This document shows positions 1 through 6,338 of a DNA stretch of 9,046 nt, piece after piece. The position numbers and the translations under genes are program-made. Source of the DNA: Streptosporangiaceae bacterium (GTDB lineage: Bacteria; Actinomycetota; Actinomycetes; Streptosporangiales; Streptosporangiaceae); assembly GCA_030050125.1 (NCBI GenBank), contig JASIJN010000404.1, positions 1 through 9,046 of the forward strand, in the 5' to 3' direction. The notes beneath the pieces are model-generated. The model was not told the DNA's origin. It made no database searches and was given only the letters and a program-made list of their open reading frames with translations. Positions within the stretch are counted from its first letter, which is position 1. The number at the start of each line of letters is the position of its first letter.

Positions 1-80
1 GGGGGCTGGCGCCGCAGGCGCGGGGAGGGGGCTGGCCCCGCACCCGCGGGGAGGGCGGCCGGGGCCGCAGGCGCGGGGAG
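1..80. repeat. GC-rich imperfect tandem repeat, about 26-bp unit, cut by the window edge
   Basis: Three imperfect copies of a unit of about 26 bp lie side by side. The ten bases at 1-10 recur exactly at 27-36. The 17 bases at 11-27 recur exactly at 64-80, and the copy at 37-53 matches them at 14 of 17 positions. Each copy ends in CGCGGGGAG. The array starts at the first base of the window, so it may extend to the left. It sits just upstream of the gene at 114. No function is visible; it could be a variable intergenic repeat or the decayed end of a longer array. Confidence 0.7.
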
Positions 81-101
81 GGCAGTGTCAGAGGGCGGCG
101 G

Positions 102-113
102 GATGATGCTGTC
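102..113 (+). promoter_or_regulatory. Candidate leaderless -10 element before the GTG at 114
   Basis: GATGAT (102-107) matches TATAAT at four of six positions and ends exactly 6 bases before the GTG start. That is the distance expected if transcription begins at the start codon. No good Shine-Dalgarno sequence is present (only a weak GGGA at 100-103), and no clear -35 hexamer is seen. Two stronger elements with the same spacing occur before pcrA and the oxidoreductase gene. On its own this match is weak. Confidence 0.3.
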
Positions 114-1073
114 GTGACCAAGAGCACGAAGCTCGATGAAGCGGCCTTGGCCGCTGTCCTGCTCCGGCAAAACGGGGTGATAGCGCGCAGCCAGGCGCTG
201 GCCTGCGGCATGTCGCCGGGGGCGCTGAGGCGCCGGATCGCCGATCGCGGTCCGTGGCAACGGCTGTTACCGCACACGTACCTGGCCGCGACCGGCACGC
301 CGACGGGTACCCAGCGGGAGATCGCCGCCCTGGCCTATGCGGGCCGGGAGAGCCTGATCACCGGGTCCGCCGCCTTGCGCCACCACGGCATCCGGGCCGA
401 GGAGACCGGGGTCATCACGGTGCTCATACCGGCGCGGCGAACCGTCCGGAGCACCGAGACGGTGCGGATCTGGCGGACTCGGCGCATGCCCCGGTTCCTG
501 GTCGACGACGGGGTCCGCGTGGTCTTGCCCCCGAGGGCGGTGGCCGACGCCGCCCGTGCCCTGCCCGGCCTTCGCGAGGTGCGGGCCGTGGTCGCGGATG
601 CCGTCCAGGCCGGCCGCTGTCCGATCTCCATGCTGGCCGACGAGCTGGACGAGGGGCCCAGGCGCCACTCCGCGCTGCTGCGACAGGCCGTGGCCGAGGT
701 CCGCGACGGCATCCGGTCGGTGACGGAGGCCGAGTTCCGCGACCTGCTGCGCCGGGCCCGGCTGCCGATGCCCATGTTCAACGCGCGCATCTTCGCCAGC
801 GGCTCGTTCCTCGCGAGAGCCGACGCCTGGTGGCCGGATGCGGGGGTTGCCGCGGAGGTCGACTCACGGGAGTGGCACCTGAGACCCTCGGACTGGGAGC
901 GCACGATGCGCCGCCATGCCGCCCTGACCGCGCACGGGATCCTGGTACTGCACTTCACGCCGCGCAGGATCCGCAGCGATCCGGTCGGCGTGGCCGGGGA
1001 AATCCGGGACGCGATCAGGGCCGGCCGCGGGCGGCCGGTGCTGGACCTTCGCACGCTGCCCGCGACCGCATGA
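114..1073 (+). CDS. AbiEi-antitoxin-like winged-helix protein with Vsr/DUF559-like nuclease-fold C-terminus
   Basis: This 319-residue soluble protein has the layout common in actinobacterial proteins annotated as type IV toxin-antitoxin AbiEi-family or DUF559 proteins. Residues about 8-60 form a helix-turn-helix segment (GVIARSQALACGMSPGALRR, then a basic stretch and a PHTYLA strand). A helical middle section follows. Residues about 205-300 resemble the Vsr/DUF559 endonuclease fold: an ARADAWWPDAGVAAEVD segment carries D237, E248 and D250 as possible acidic active-site residues, followed by SREWH, a basic W-x-R helix and a strand ILVLHFTPRRI. The GTG start is taken because the frame opens there and no other start is near; the ATGs at 103 and 106 are out of frame and run into a stop. 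No AbiEii nucleotidyltransferase toxin lies next to it, so it is an orphan here. DNA binding is inferred from the fold; nuclease activity is unproven, because the classical catalytic lysine is not obvious. Confidence 0.85.
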   Translation: MTKSTKLDEAALAAVLLRQNGVIARSQALACGMSPGALRRRIADRGPWQRLLPHTYLAATGTPTGTQREIAALAYAGRESLITGSAALRHHGIRAEETGVITVLIPARRTVRSTETVRIWRTRRMPRFLVDDGVRVVLPPRAVADAARALPGLREVRAVVADAVQAGRCPISMLADELDEGPRRHSALLRQAVAEVRDGIRSVTEAEFRDLLRRARLPMPMFNARIFASGSFLARADAWWPDAGVAAEVDSREWHLRPSDWERTMRRHAALTAHGILVLHFTPRRIRSDPVGVAGEIRDAIRAGRGRPVLDLRTLPATA

Positions 1074-1108
1074 GACGTGAGCGCGGGAGCGCGGCGGCCA
1101 GGGGCCTG

Positions 1109-1136
1109 CCCGGCCGAAACGGCCGAAACGGCCGGG
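1109..1136. terminator. Tandem hairpin between convergent genes, possible bidirectional terminator
   Basis: CCCGGCC (1109-1115) is complementary to GGCCGGG (1130-1136). The 9-mer GGCCGAAAC is repeated head to tail at 1112-1120 and 1121-1129, so two smaller stems (GGCCG, AAA loop, CGGCC) can form instead. The element lies 36 bases past the stop of the forward gene and 1 base past the stop of the reverse gene, where a shared terminator would be expected. It has no T-run on either strand, as is common in high-GC actinobacteria, so termination is an inference. Confidence 0.5.
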
Positions 1137-1137
1137 G

Positions 1138-1536
1138 TCAGCCTCGCTGACCGAGAGTGGCCCGGACCCAGTCCACGATGTCGGTGGTCGGCGCCCCCGG
1201 CGTGAAGATCTTCGCCACGCCCATCTGCTCCAGCTCGGCGATGTCAGCCTCCGGTATGATCCCGCCGCCGAACACGACGATGTCGCTGGCGTCGCGTTCC
1301 TTCAGCAGATCGAGGACGCGGCGGAACTGGGTCATGTGCGCGCCGGACAGGACCGAGAGCCCGATCGCGTCGGCGTCCTCCTGCAGGGCGGCGGCGACGA
1401 TCTGCTCCGCGGTCTGGTGCAGCCCGGTGTAGATGACCTCCACCCCGGCGTCGCGCAGAGCCCGGGCCACCACCTTCGCGCCACGATCATGGCCGTCGAG
1501 GCCCGGCTTCGCGATGACCACGCGGATGCTGCTCAT
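1138..1536 (-). CDS. Stand-alone cobalamin-binding subunit of an acyl-CoA mutase (IcmB/HcmB type)
   Basis: The 132 residues are one complete B12-binding Rossmann domain with the base-off/His-on signature: D14-x-H16-x-x-G19 (PGLDGHDRG), S61-x-L63 (GLSVLSG) and G90-G92 (FGGGIIP). H16 would be the lower cobalt ligand. In this family the small subunit pairs with a separate large subunit, which holds the TIM barrel, to rearrange acyl-CoA carbon skeletons (isobutyryl-/butyryl-CoA, 2-hydroxyisobutyryl-CoA, or a split methylmalonyl-CoA mutase). It is close in length and sequence to actinobacterial IcmB-like proteins. No large subunit is in the window, so the substrate cannot be assigned. The ATG is well supported: GGAGGA (reverse strand, 1547-1542) lies 5 bases upstream. 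A perfect 10-bp inverted repeat sits just upstream of that site. The gene ends against the tandem hairpin shared with the convergent neighbour. Confidence 0.93.
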   Translation of the reverse strand: MSSIRVVIAKPGLDGHDRGAKVVARALRDAGVEVIYTGLHQTAEQIVAAALQEDADAIGLSVLSGAHMTQFRRVLDLLKERDASDIVVFGGGIIPEADIAELEQMGVAKIFTPGAPTTDIVDWVRATLGQRG

Positions 1537-1552
1537 GAATGTCCTCCACCGG

Positions 1553-1577
1553 CTCGCGGGCCGGGCCGGCCCGCGAG
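1553..1577 (-). promoter_or_regulatory. Perfect 10-bp inverted repeat in the leader of the B12-binding gene
   Basis: CTCGCGGGCC (1553-1562) and GGCCCGCGAG (1568-1577) are exact inverse complements separated by 5 bases. The hairpin begins 5 bases upstream of the Shine-Dalgarno sequence of the gene that starts at 1536 on the reverse strand. No gene ends here on either strand, so it does not serve as a 3' terminator. It could be an RNA hairpin affecting translation or mRNA stability, an attenuator, or an operator for a dimeric repressor. The structure is certain; the role is inferred. Confidence 0.55.
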
Positions 1578-1689
1578 GTTAGCCGCTACCGGCAGGGTAG
1601 CCGCCTGGACGCGGAGGTCCGTCCGCGGCCGAGGGAATGGCGCCGAAACGAGTTCGCCGCGACCGGCCGCCCGGTGCCACAATGCCGGC

Positions 1690-1791
1690 ATGGAATGGGC
1701 CATCCGGGTTCCGGCGCCCGGGGCCGACCGCCTGTCGCCGCTGCGCGCCCCGGACGCGCTGGCCGGTGCCGTCGGCGGGCACGCCGGATAG
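1690..1791 (+). CDS. Possible 33-codon small ORF upstream of the J-like/PASTA gene
   Basis: An ATG opens a 33-residue frame (begins MEWAIRVPAPGADRL) that ends in TAG 12 bases before the ATG at 1804. All but four codons end in G or C, which fits coding in this genome but is not decisive. There is no Shine-Dalgarno sequence. CACAAT (1678-1683) lies exactly 6 bases upstream of the ATG and could be a leaderless -10. The ORF is in the same reading frame as the gene at 1804, separated by TAG and four sense codons. It may be a leader peptide coupling translation to that gene, or chance, since the frame is open well upstream through the opposite-strand B12 gene. I recognise no domain. Confidence 0.25.
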   Translation: MEWAIRVPAPGADRLSPLRAPDALAGAVGGHAG

Positions 1792-1803
1792 GCGACCGCG
1801 AAG

Positions 1804-2412
1804 ATGAGCCTCACCTGGTACGACATCCTCGACATCCTGCCGGGCGCCACCGCCGGGGAGGTGCGGAGTGCCTGCGCGGCGAAGGAAGACGCGCTGGCGC
1901 CGGGGCTGATCTCCGGCGCCCCGTCGCCGGTCGTGGCCGCGGCCGGGCGCGCCCTGGCCGCCATCGAGCAGGCGCGGCGGGTGCTCCTCGACCCGCAGCG
2001 GCGGCGGGGATACGACGCCGAGATCGGGGTCCTGAGCCCGGGCGGCGGCCTGGAGCGGCCCGAGCCGTTCCCGTCCGAGCCCGCGCTGGGCTATGGCCCG
2101 TATGCCAGGGGCGGCCTGGACCCGGAGTCGGCCGCGGACATGCTCGGCGCGCTGACCGACTGGCTGATCCCGCACCCCGCCCCGCCGCGGCGGGTCACCG
2201 TGCCGGACGTCCGGGGGCTGTTCGTCGGGCCGTGCCGTCGCCTCGTGGCCGGCCTCGGCCTGCGGCTGGAGACGGTCCTGCTGACCGAGCACCCGATGCC
2301 GGTCGAAGGCCTGGTCGTGAGTCAGTCGCAGCGGCCGGGCACGAGGGCCCGCCGGTCCGCGACGCTGACCGTCCAGGTCTGGCACCCGGCCCGGGCCGGG
2401 CCGCGCTCATAG
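1804..2412 (+). CDS. Cytoplasmic protein with a J-like domain lacking HPD and a C-terminal PASTA domain
   Basis: The 202-residue protein starts with a DnaJ-type fold at residues about 4-75: WYDILDILPGATAGEV matches J-domain helix I and the turn to helix II, and QARRVLLDPQRRRGYDAEIG matches helix III to IV. The HPD tripeptide needed to stimulate DnaK ATPase is missing; the equivalent loop at about 30-40 reads ALAPGLISGAP. After a Gly/Pro-rich linker, residues about 131-193 form one PASTA domain (VPDVRGLFVG, GLRLETVL, VVSQSQRPGTRARRSATLTV). PASTA domains normally sit outside the cell on PknB-type kinases or penicillin-binding proteins, yet no signal peptide or membrane segment is present. The ATG at 1804 fits a J domain beginning a few residues in, although its ribosome site is poor (GCGAAG). 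The 3' end overlaps pcrA by 6 bp (2407-2412). Function is unknown; a protein-interaction role is the likeliest inference. Confidence 0.8.
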   Translation: MSLTWYDILDILPGATAGEVRSACAAKEDALAPGLISGAPSPVVAAAGRALAAIEQARRVLLDPQRRRGYDAEIGVLSPGGGLERPEPFPSEPALGYGPYARGGLDPESAADMLGALTDWLIPHPAPPRRVTVPDVRGLFVGPCRRLVAGLGLRLETVLLTEHPMPVEGLVVSQSQRPGTRARRSATLTVQVWHPARAGPRS

Positions 2413-4653
2413 CTTTTCGATGGGCGCGTAGCGCAGCACCAGGTGCTTGATCCCGTAGTCGCCGCCGAAATCGATCTTGGCCTCGGGGTCGTCGCCACGG
2501 CCCTCGACGGACAGCACGGTGCCGAGGCCGTAGGCGTCGTGGTTGACCCGGTCGCCGGGCGAGAGCGACGGCACCGCGCGGTTCCCCAGCGCCTGCACCC
2601 CGGGCCGCCTGGCCATCCGCTCCGCGGCCGGCGCCGCGGCGGCGGTCTCGTCCCGCCGCCACTCGATCAGCGTCTCGGGGATCTCCGACAGGAACCTCGA
2701 CTGCTTGTGGTAACCGGGCCGGCCCCACCAGGTCCGGGTCACGGCCCGGCTCAGGTACAGGCGCCGTTGCGCCCGGGTGATCCCCACGTAGGCCAGCCGC
2801 CGCTCCTCCGAGAGCTCGGTCTCGTCGTTGAGCGACCGCTCGTGCGGGAAGACGTTCTCCTCCAGCCCGGTCAGGAACACCACCGGGAACTCGAGCCCCT
2901 TGGCGGTGTGCAGCGTCATCAGGGTCACCAGGCCGCCGTGATCCTCGCCCTCCGGGACCTGGTCGGCGTCGGCGACCAGCGAGACCTGCTCGAGGAAGTC
3001 CGGCAGCGTCCCGGCCGGAGTACGGGCGTCGTACTCCCGCGCGACCGAGATCAGTTCCTCGAGGTTCTCGATCCGGCTCTCGTCCTGCAGGTCGGAGGAT
3101 TCCCGCAGCTCGTCCAGGTAGCCGGACCGCTCCAGCACGGCCTCCGCCAGATCGCCGACCGGGCTGCCGGCCAGCGCGCTCTCCCGCAGCCCGCGGATCA
3201 GGTCGTTGAACGCCTCGATGGCCCGGGCCGACCGCGCGGCCAGGCCGGGGACGTCTCCCGGCCGGGCCAGGGCCCGGGCGAAGCTGATCCGCTCCCGGGC
3301 CGCGAGCGCGGAGACGCATTCCTCGGCCCGCTCGCCGATGCCCCGCCGCGGCACGTTCAATACCCTGCGCAGCGACACCTCGTCGTCCGGGTTGGCGATC
3401 AGCCGCAGGTAGCCGAGCAGGTCGCGGACCTCGCGCCGCTCGTAGAACCGCACCCCGCCGACGACCTTGTACGGCACGCCGGTCCGGATGAAGACCTCCT
3501 CGAACACCCGGGACTGCGCGTTGGTCCGGTAGAACACGGCCACCTGGCCGGGGGTCGCCTGGCCGTCGTCGTCCAGCCGGTGCACCTCCTCGGCCACGAA
3601 CGCGGCCTCGTCATGCTCGTTGTCGGCCACGTAGCCGGTGATCGGCGGCCCGTCGCCCGCTTCCGACCACAGCTTCTTCGGCACCCGGCCGCGGTTGCGG
3701 GAAACCAGGGCGTTGGCGGCGGCCAGGATGTTCTGGGTCGACCGGTAGTTCTGCTCGAGCAGGATCACCTCGGCGCCGGGAAAATCTCGCTCGAACTCCT
3801 CGATGTTCCTGATCGTGGCGCCGCGGAAGGCGTAGATGGCCTGGTCGGCGTCGCCCACCACGCACAGCTCGGCGGGCGGGCTGGGCTGGGCCGGATCGCC
3901 GCCGCGGTCGGCACCGGGCAGCTGCTGCCCGGCCAGCTCGGTGACCAGCACGTACTGCGCGTGGTTGGTGTCCTGATACTCGTCGACCAGCACGTGCCGG
4001 AACCGGGCCCGGTAGTCGGCGGCCACCTCAGGGAGCGCCTGCAGCAGGTTGACCGTCACCATGATCAGATCGTCGAAGTCCATGGCGCCCGCCGCGACCA
4101 GCCGGCGCTGGTACTCGGCATAGGCCTCGGCCAGCGTCTTCTCCCGGTACGTGGTGGCCCTGGCGGCGAGCGTCTCGTAGTCAATGAGCTCGTTCTTGAG
4201 GTTGGAGACCTGGTGAGCCATGGCCTTCGGGGGATGGTACTTGGCATCCAGGTCCAGCTCGCGGCAGACCAGAGCCATCAGCCGCTGCGAGTCGGCCTGG
4301 TCGTAGATCGAGAACGACGACGGGTAGCCGAACCGCTTGCCCTCGCGGCGCAGGATGCGGACGCAGGCCGCGTGGAACGTCATCAGCCACATGGCCCGGG
4401 CCCGGCTGCCGGTGAGCGCCGCGGTCCGGGCGGCCATCTCGCCCGCCGCCTTGTTGGTGAAGGTGATGGCGAGGATCTCGGTGGGCGCGACCCCGCGCTC
4501 GGCCAGCAGATAGGCGATCCGGTGGGTCAGCACCCGGGTCTTGCCCGAGCCCGCGCCCGCCACGATGAGCAGCGGGCTGCCCTCGTGCACGACGGCAGCG
4601 CGCTGCTGCGGGTTCAGCCCGTCCAGGATGGAGTCGGCGGCAACGGCGGTCAC
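2407..4653 (-). CDS. pcrA: ATP-dependent 3'-5' DNA helicase PcrA/UvrD1
   Basis: This is a complete SF1A helicase that unwinds DNA in nucleotide excision repair, replication-fork rescue and removal of recombinase filaments. All motifs are intact over 748 residues: Q motif LNPQQRAAV (13-21), Walker A AGAGSGKT (32-39), motif Ia ITFTNKAAGEM (63-73), Walker B DEYQDTN (224-230), motif III VVGDADQAIYAFRG (265-278), motif IV EQNYRSTQ (300-307), motif V TLHTAKGLEF (580-589) and motif VI EERRLAYVGITRAQ (616-629). A tudor-like domain closes the protein at about 697-745 (LSPGDRVNHDAYGLGTV), as in RNA-polymerase-binding PcrA proteins. A Gly/Pro-rich insert at about 242-261, between motifs II and III, is longer than in Bacillus-type PcrA. 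The start must be the GTG at 4653: an in-frame TAG lies 12 bases upstream and the Q motif begins at residue 13. It follows the permease gene by 37 bases but probably has its own leaderless promoter. Actinobacterial orthologues are called pcrA or uvrD1. Confidence 0.97.
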   Translation of the reverse strand: MTAVAADSILDGLNPQQRAAVVHEGSPLLIVAGAGSGKTRVLTHRIAYLLAERGVAPTEILAITFTNKAAGEMAARTAALTGSRARAMWLMTFHAACVRILRREGKRFGYPSSFSIYDQADSQRLMALVCRELDLDAKYHPPKAMAHQVSNLKNELIDYETLAARATTYREKTLAEAYAEYQRRLVAAGAMDFDDLIMVTVNLLQALPEVAADYRARFRHVLVDEYQDTNHAQYVLVTELAGQQLPGADRGGDPAQPSPPAELCVVGDADQAIYAFRGATIRNIEEFERDFPGAEVILLEQNYRSTQNILAAANALVSRNRGRVPKKLWSEAGDGPPITGYVADNEHDEAAFVAEEVHRLDDDGQATPGQVAVFYRTNAQSRVFEEVFIRTGVPYKVVGGVRFYERREVRDLLGYLRLIANPDDEVSLRRVLNVPRRGIGERAEECVSALAARERISFARALARPGDVPGLAARSARAIEAFNDLIRGLRESALAGSPVGDLAEAVLERSGYLDELRESSDLQDESRIENLEELISVAREYDARTPAGTLPDFLEQVSLVADADQVPEGEDHGGLVTLMTLHTAKGLEFPVVFLTGLEENVFPHERSLNDETELSEERRLAYVGITRAQRRLYLSRAVTRTWWGRPGYHKQSRFLSEIPETLIEWRRDETAAAAPAAERMARRPGVQALGNRAVPSLSPGDRVNHDAYGLGTVLSVEGRGDDPEAKIDFGGDYGIKHLVLRYAPIEKL

Positions 4654-4665
4654 CCGCCCAGCCTA
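4654..4665 (-). promoter_or_regulatory. Candidate leaderless promoter of pcrA
   Basis: On the reverse strand TAGGCT (4665-4660) fits the actinobacterial -10 pattern TANNNT and is followed by six bases (GGGCGG) and then the GTG start of pcrA. No Shine-Dalgarno sequence at normal distance is evident and no -35 is recognised. The TAG of this hexamer is also the in-frame stop that fixes the pcrA start. It lies in the 37-base gap after the permease stop, so pcrA could be transcribed independently of the permease. Confidence 0.45.
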
Positions 4666-4690
4666 GGCGGTGCGGCCGACACGCGGCCGG

Positions 4691-6253
4691 TCACTCGTCC
4701 GGGACCAGGGTGGGCGTGGCCCGGGTCAGCGTCTGCTTCTTGAAGAACGCGGGCTGGACGATGCGCAGGTAGACGAACAAGATGACCCCGGCCAGCGCGG
4801 ACAGGAACGCGATCACGAAGACGCCGCCGACCTGCCAGTGCAGCCCCGGCACGGTGAACGAGGTGACGCTGGTTCCGGTGGCGACGTCGTAGTCCTCCCA
4901 CAGGCTCCAGCCGCCGGCGAAGTACAGGATGAGGCCACCGAGCAGCGGCAGGATGCCCTGCATCCACAGGGTGCGGGTGCTGCTGGCCAGCGTCCTGCGG
5001 TAGTACCAGACGCAGGCGAACGCGGTGAGCCCGTAGTAGAACGCGATGTAGATGCCGCAGCAGGTGACCGCGTCGGTGATCACGTTGCCGTGCGAGACGA
5101 AGTTCATCACCAGGTAGAGCGCGATCGAGATGCCGCCCATGACGACGGTCGACACCGTCGGGGTGAGATAGCGGGGGTGGATCTTGGCGAAGGACTTGGG
5201 CAGGGCCCCGTACACGGCCATGGACAGGGTGGTGCGGGCCGTGGGCAGGATCGTGGTCTGGGTCGACGCGGCCGCCGAGGAGAGCACCATGAGGATCAGC
5301 AGCCGGGCCAGGAACACGCCGAAGCCCGAGGTGCCGAACACGGCGCTGCCGAGGATGGACAGCACGTCGCCGGTGTTGGCCGAGTTGCCGAGGCCGATGC
5401 CCTTGGTCCCGATCCCGGCGAACGACTGCACCGAGGTGGTCACCAGCAGGTAGATGACCAGGAGCAGCAGCGTGGACACGATCGCGGCCCGGCCCGGCGT
5501 CTTGTTGCGGTCGGCGGTCTCCTCGTTGACCGACACCGCGGTGTCCCAGCCCCAGTAGATGAACAGGAACAGGACCAGGCCGTCGATGAACGGCGAGAAG
5601 CTGGCGTGGAACGGGTCGAACCAGGCCCCGCTGACCGGGATCGAGGTGGCCGGGTGGTGCCCGGTGCCGACCCGCACCAGCGCGGTGATCGACAGCACCA
5701 TCAGCATGACCAGCTCGATGCCGAGCAGGACCTTCTGGAAGTTCGCCGAGACCTCGATGCCCACGTAGCAGATCGCGCACATCGAGATGATCCAGAGCAC
5801 GCCGGTCAGCAGCACCCAGCCGCTGGCCGGGTTGTGCCCGATGCTGGTGACGCCGAACAGGTCGAACAGGTAAGCGCCGGCGACCTGGGCGAGGCTGGCC
5901 ATGACGAGGATATCGGCGGCCACGATCCCCCAGCCGCCCGCCCAGCCGGTCTTCGGGCCGAAGGCGCGGCTGGCCCAGGTGAACGTGGTGCCGCAGTCCG
6001 GGTCGGCCTTGTTCAGCTCGCTGTAGCCGATGGAGGCGAACAGCATCGGGATGAACGCGACGATGCACACGATCGGCGACTGCAAGCCGATGATCGCGAC
6101 GACGAAGCCGAGGGTCGCGGCCAGGCTGTAGGCGGGGGCGACCGACGCGGTCGCGATGACCGTGCTGGAGATCAGCCCGAGGGCGCCTGATTTGAGGCCC
6201 TTCTCGGCGATCTCCTCGCCGCCTGGCTGCTGGGCTTCTTGGATGGTGGCCAT
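4691..6253 (-). CDS. APC-superfamily amino acid/amine permease
   Basis: This 520-residue inner-membrane transporter has about 12 hydrophobic helices (roughly 27-52, 57-78, 106-130, 145-165, 170-194, 219-240, 255-275, 305-327, 364-384, 392-415, 432-447, 474-498) and cytoplasmic ends. The first helix carries the APC-type unwound segment (GLISSTVIATASVAPAYSL), and the loop after helix 6 has the family motif NEETADRNKTPGRA (243-256). APC proteins usually move amino acids or polyamines by proton symport or exchange. The substrate cannot be read from sequence. It is divergently transcribed from a saccharopine-dehydrogenase-like gene and a gamma-aminobutyraldehyde dehydrogenase gene, which suggests putrescine, another amine or a basic amino acid. 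The ATG at 6253 has a strong AGGAGG site on the reverse strand (6267-6262), 8 bases upstream. Its leader carries a 7-bp hairpin and a repeated heptamer. pcrA follows 37 bases downstream on the same strand, with no obvious functional link. Confidence 0.92.
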   Translation of the reverse strand: MATIQEAQQPGGEEIAEKGLKSGALGLISSTVIATASVAPAYSLAATLGFVVAIIGLQSPIVCIVAFIPMLFASIGYSELNKADPDCGTTFTWASRAFGPKTGWAGGWGIVAADILVMASLAQVAGAYLFDLFGVTSIGHNPASGWVLLTGVLWIISMCAICYVGIEVSANFQKVLLGIELVMLMVLSITALVRVGTGHHPATSIPVSGAWFDPFHASFSPFIDGLVLFLFIYWGWDTAVSVNEETADRNKTPGRAAIVSTLLLLVIYLLVTTSVQSFAGIGTKGIGLGNSANTGDVLSILGSAVFGTSGFGVFLARLLILMVLSSAAASTQTTILPTARTTLSMAVYGALPKSFAKIHPRYLTPTVSTVVMGGISIALYLVMNFVSHGNVITDAVTCCGIYIAFYYGLTAFACVWYYRRTLASSTRTLWMQGILPLLGGLILYFAGGWSLWEDYDVATGTSVTSFTVPGLHWQVGGVFVIAFLSALAGVILFVYLRIVQPAFFKKQTLTRATPTLVPDE

Positions 6254-6273
6254 GGCTCACCCCTCCTGGCAGC

Positions 6274-6291
6274 GACCCGGCTGACCGGGTC
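6274..6291 (-). promoter_or_regulatory. 7-bp inverted repeat just upstream of the permease ribosome site
   Basis: GACCCGG (6274-6280) and CCGGGTC (6285-6291) are perfect inverse complements around CTGA. On the reverse-strand transcript the hairpin ends 6 bases before the AGGAGG of the permease gene. It could influence translation or serve as an operator half-site pair. The structure is seen; the role is a guess. Confidence 0.45.
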
Positions 6292-6338
6292 TGACCTGGA
6301 CCGGCCGCGAGATCGCAGGTCCCGGTTGCGACACTACG

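Noticed and set aside
1..80. CRISPR array
   Set aside because: The units abut each other with no unique spacers of regular length, and there are no cas genes.
1080..1095. GAGCGCGG direct repeat after the AbiEi-like gene
   Set aside because: Two 8-mers made only of G, C and one A are expected by chance in such a GC-rich spacer.
1537..1803. Possible cobalamin riboswitch upstream of the B12-binding gene
   Set aside because: No B12-box-like sequence is seen on the reverse strand, and the only strong structure is a simple 10-bp hairpin. A covariance-model search would settle it.
1539..2450. 303-codon forward frame overlapping the J-like/PASTA gene
   Set aside because: The product is Arg/Gly/Ala-rich without any domain, whereas the other frame shows J-like and PASTA motifs.
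4654..4690. Permease and pcrA as one functional operon
   Set aside because: They are 37 bases apart on one strand, but the functions are unrelated and a -10-like element lies in the gap, so I do not claim a shared role, although co-transcription is possible.
2443..4743. 766-codon open frame on the forward strand opposite pcrA
   Set aside because: It is antisense to a fully conserved helicase. The product is a low-complexity Gly/Arg/Val/Gln/Leu-rich sequence with no domain; long antisense frames are expected at this GC content.
4670..6190. 506-codon forward frame and 536-codon overlapping reverse frame at the permease gene
   Set aside because: Both are shadows of the permease, with extremely Gly/Asp/Arg/His-biased products and no recognisable domain; the permease frame has helices, motif and ribosome site.
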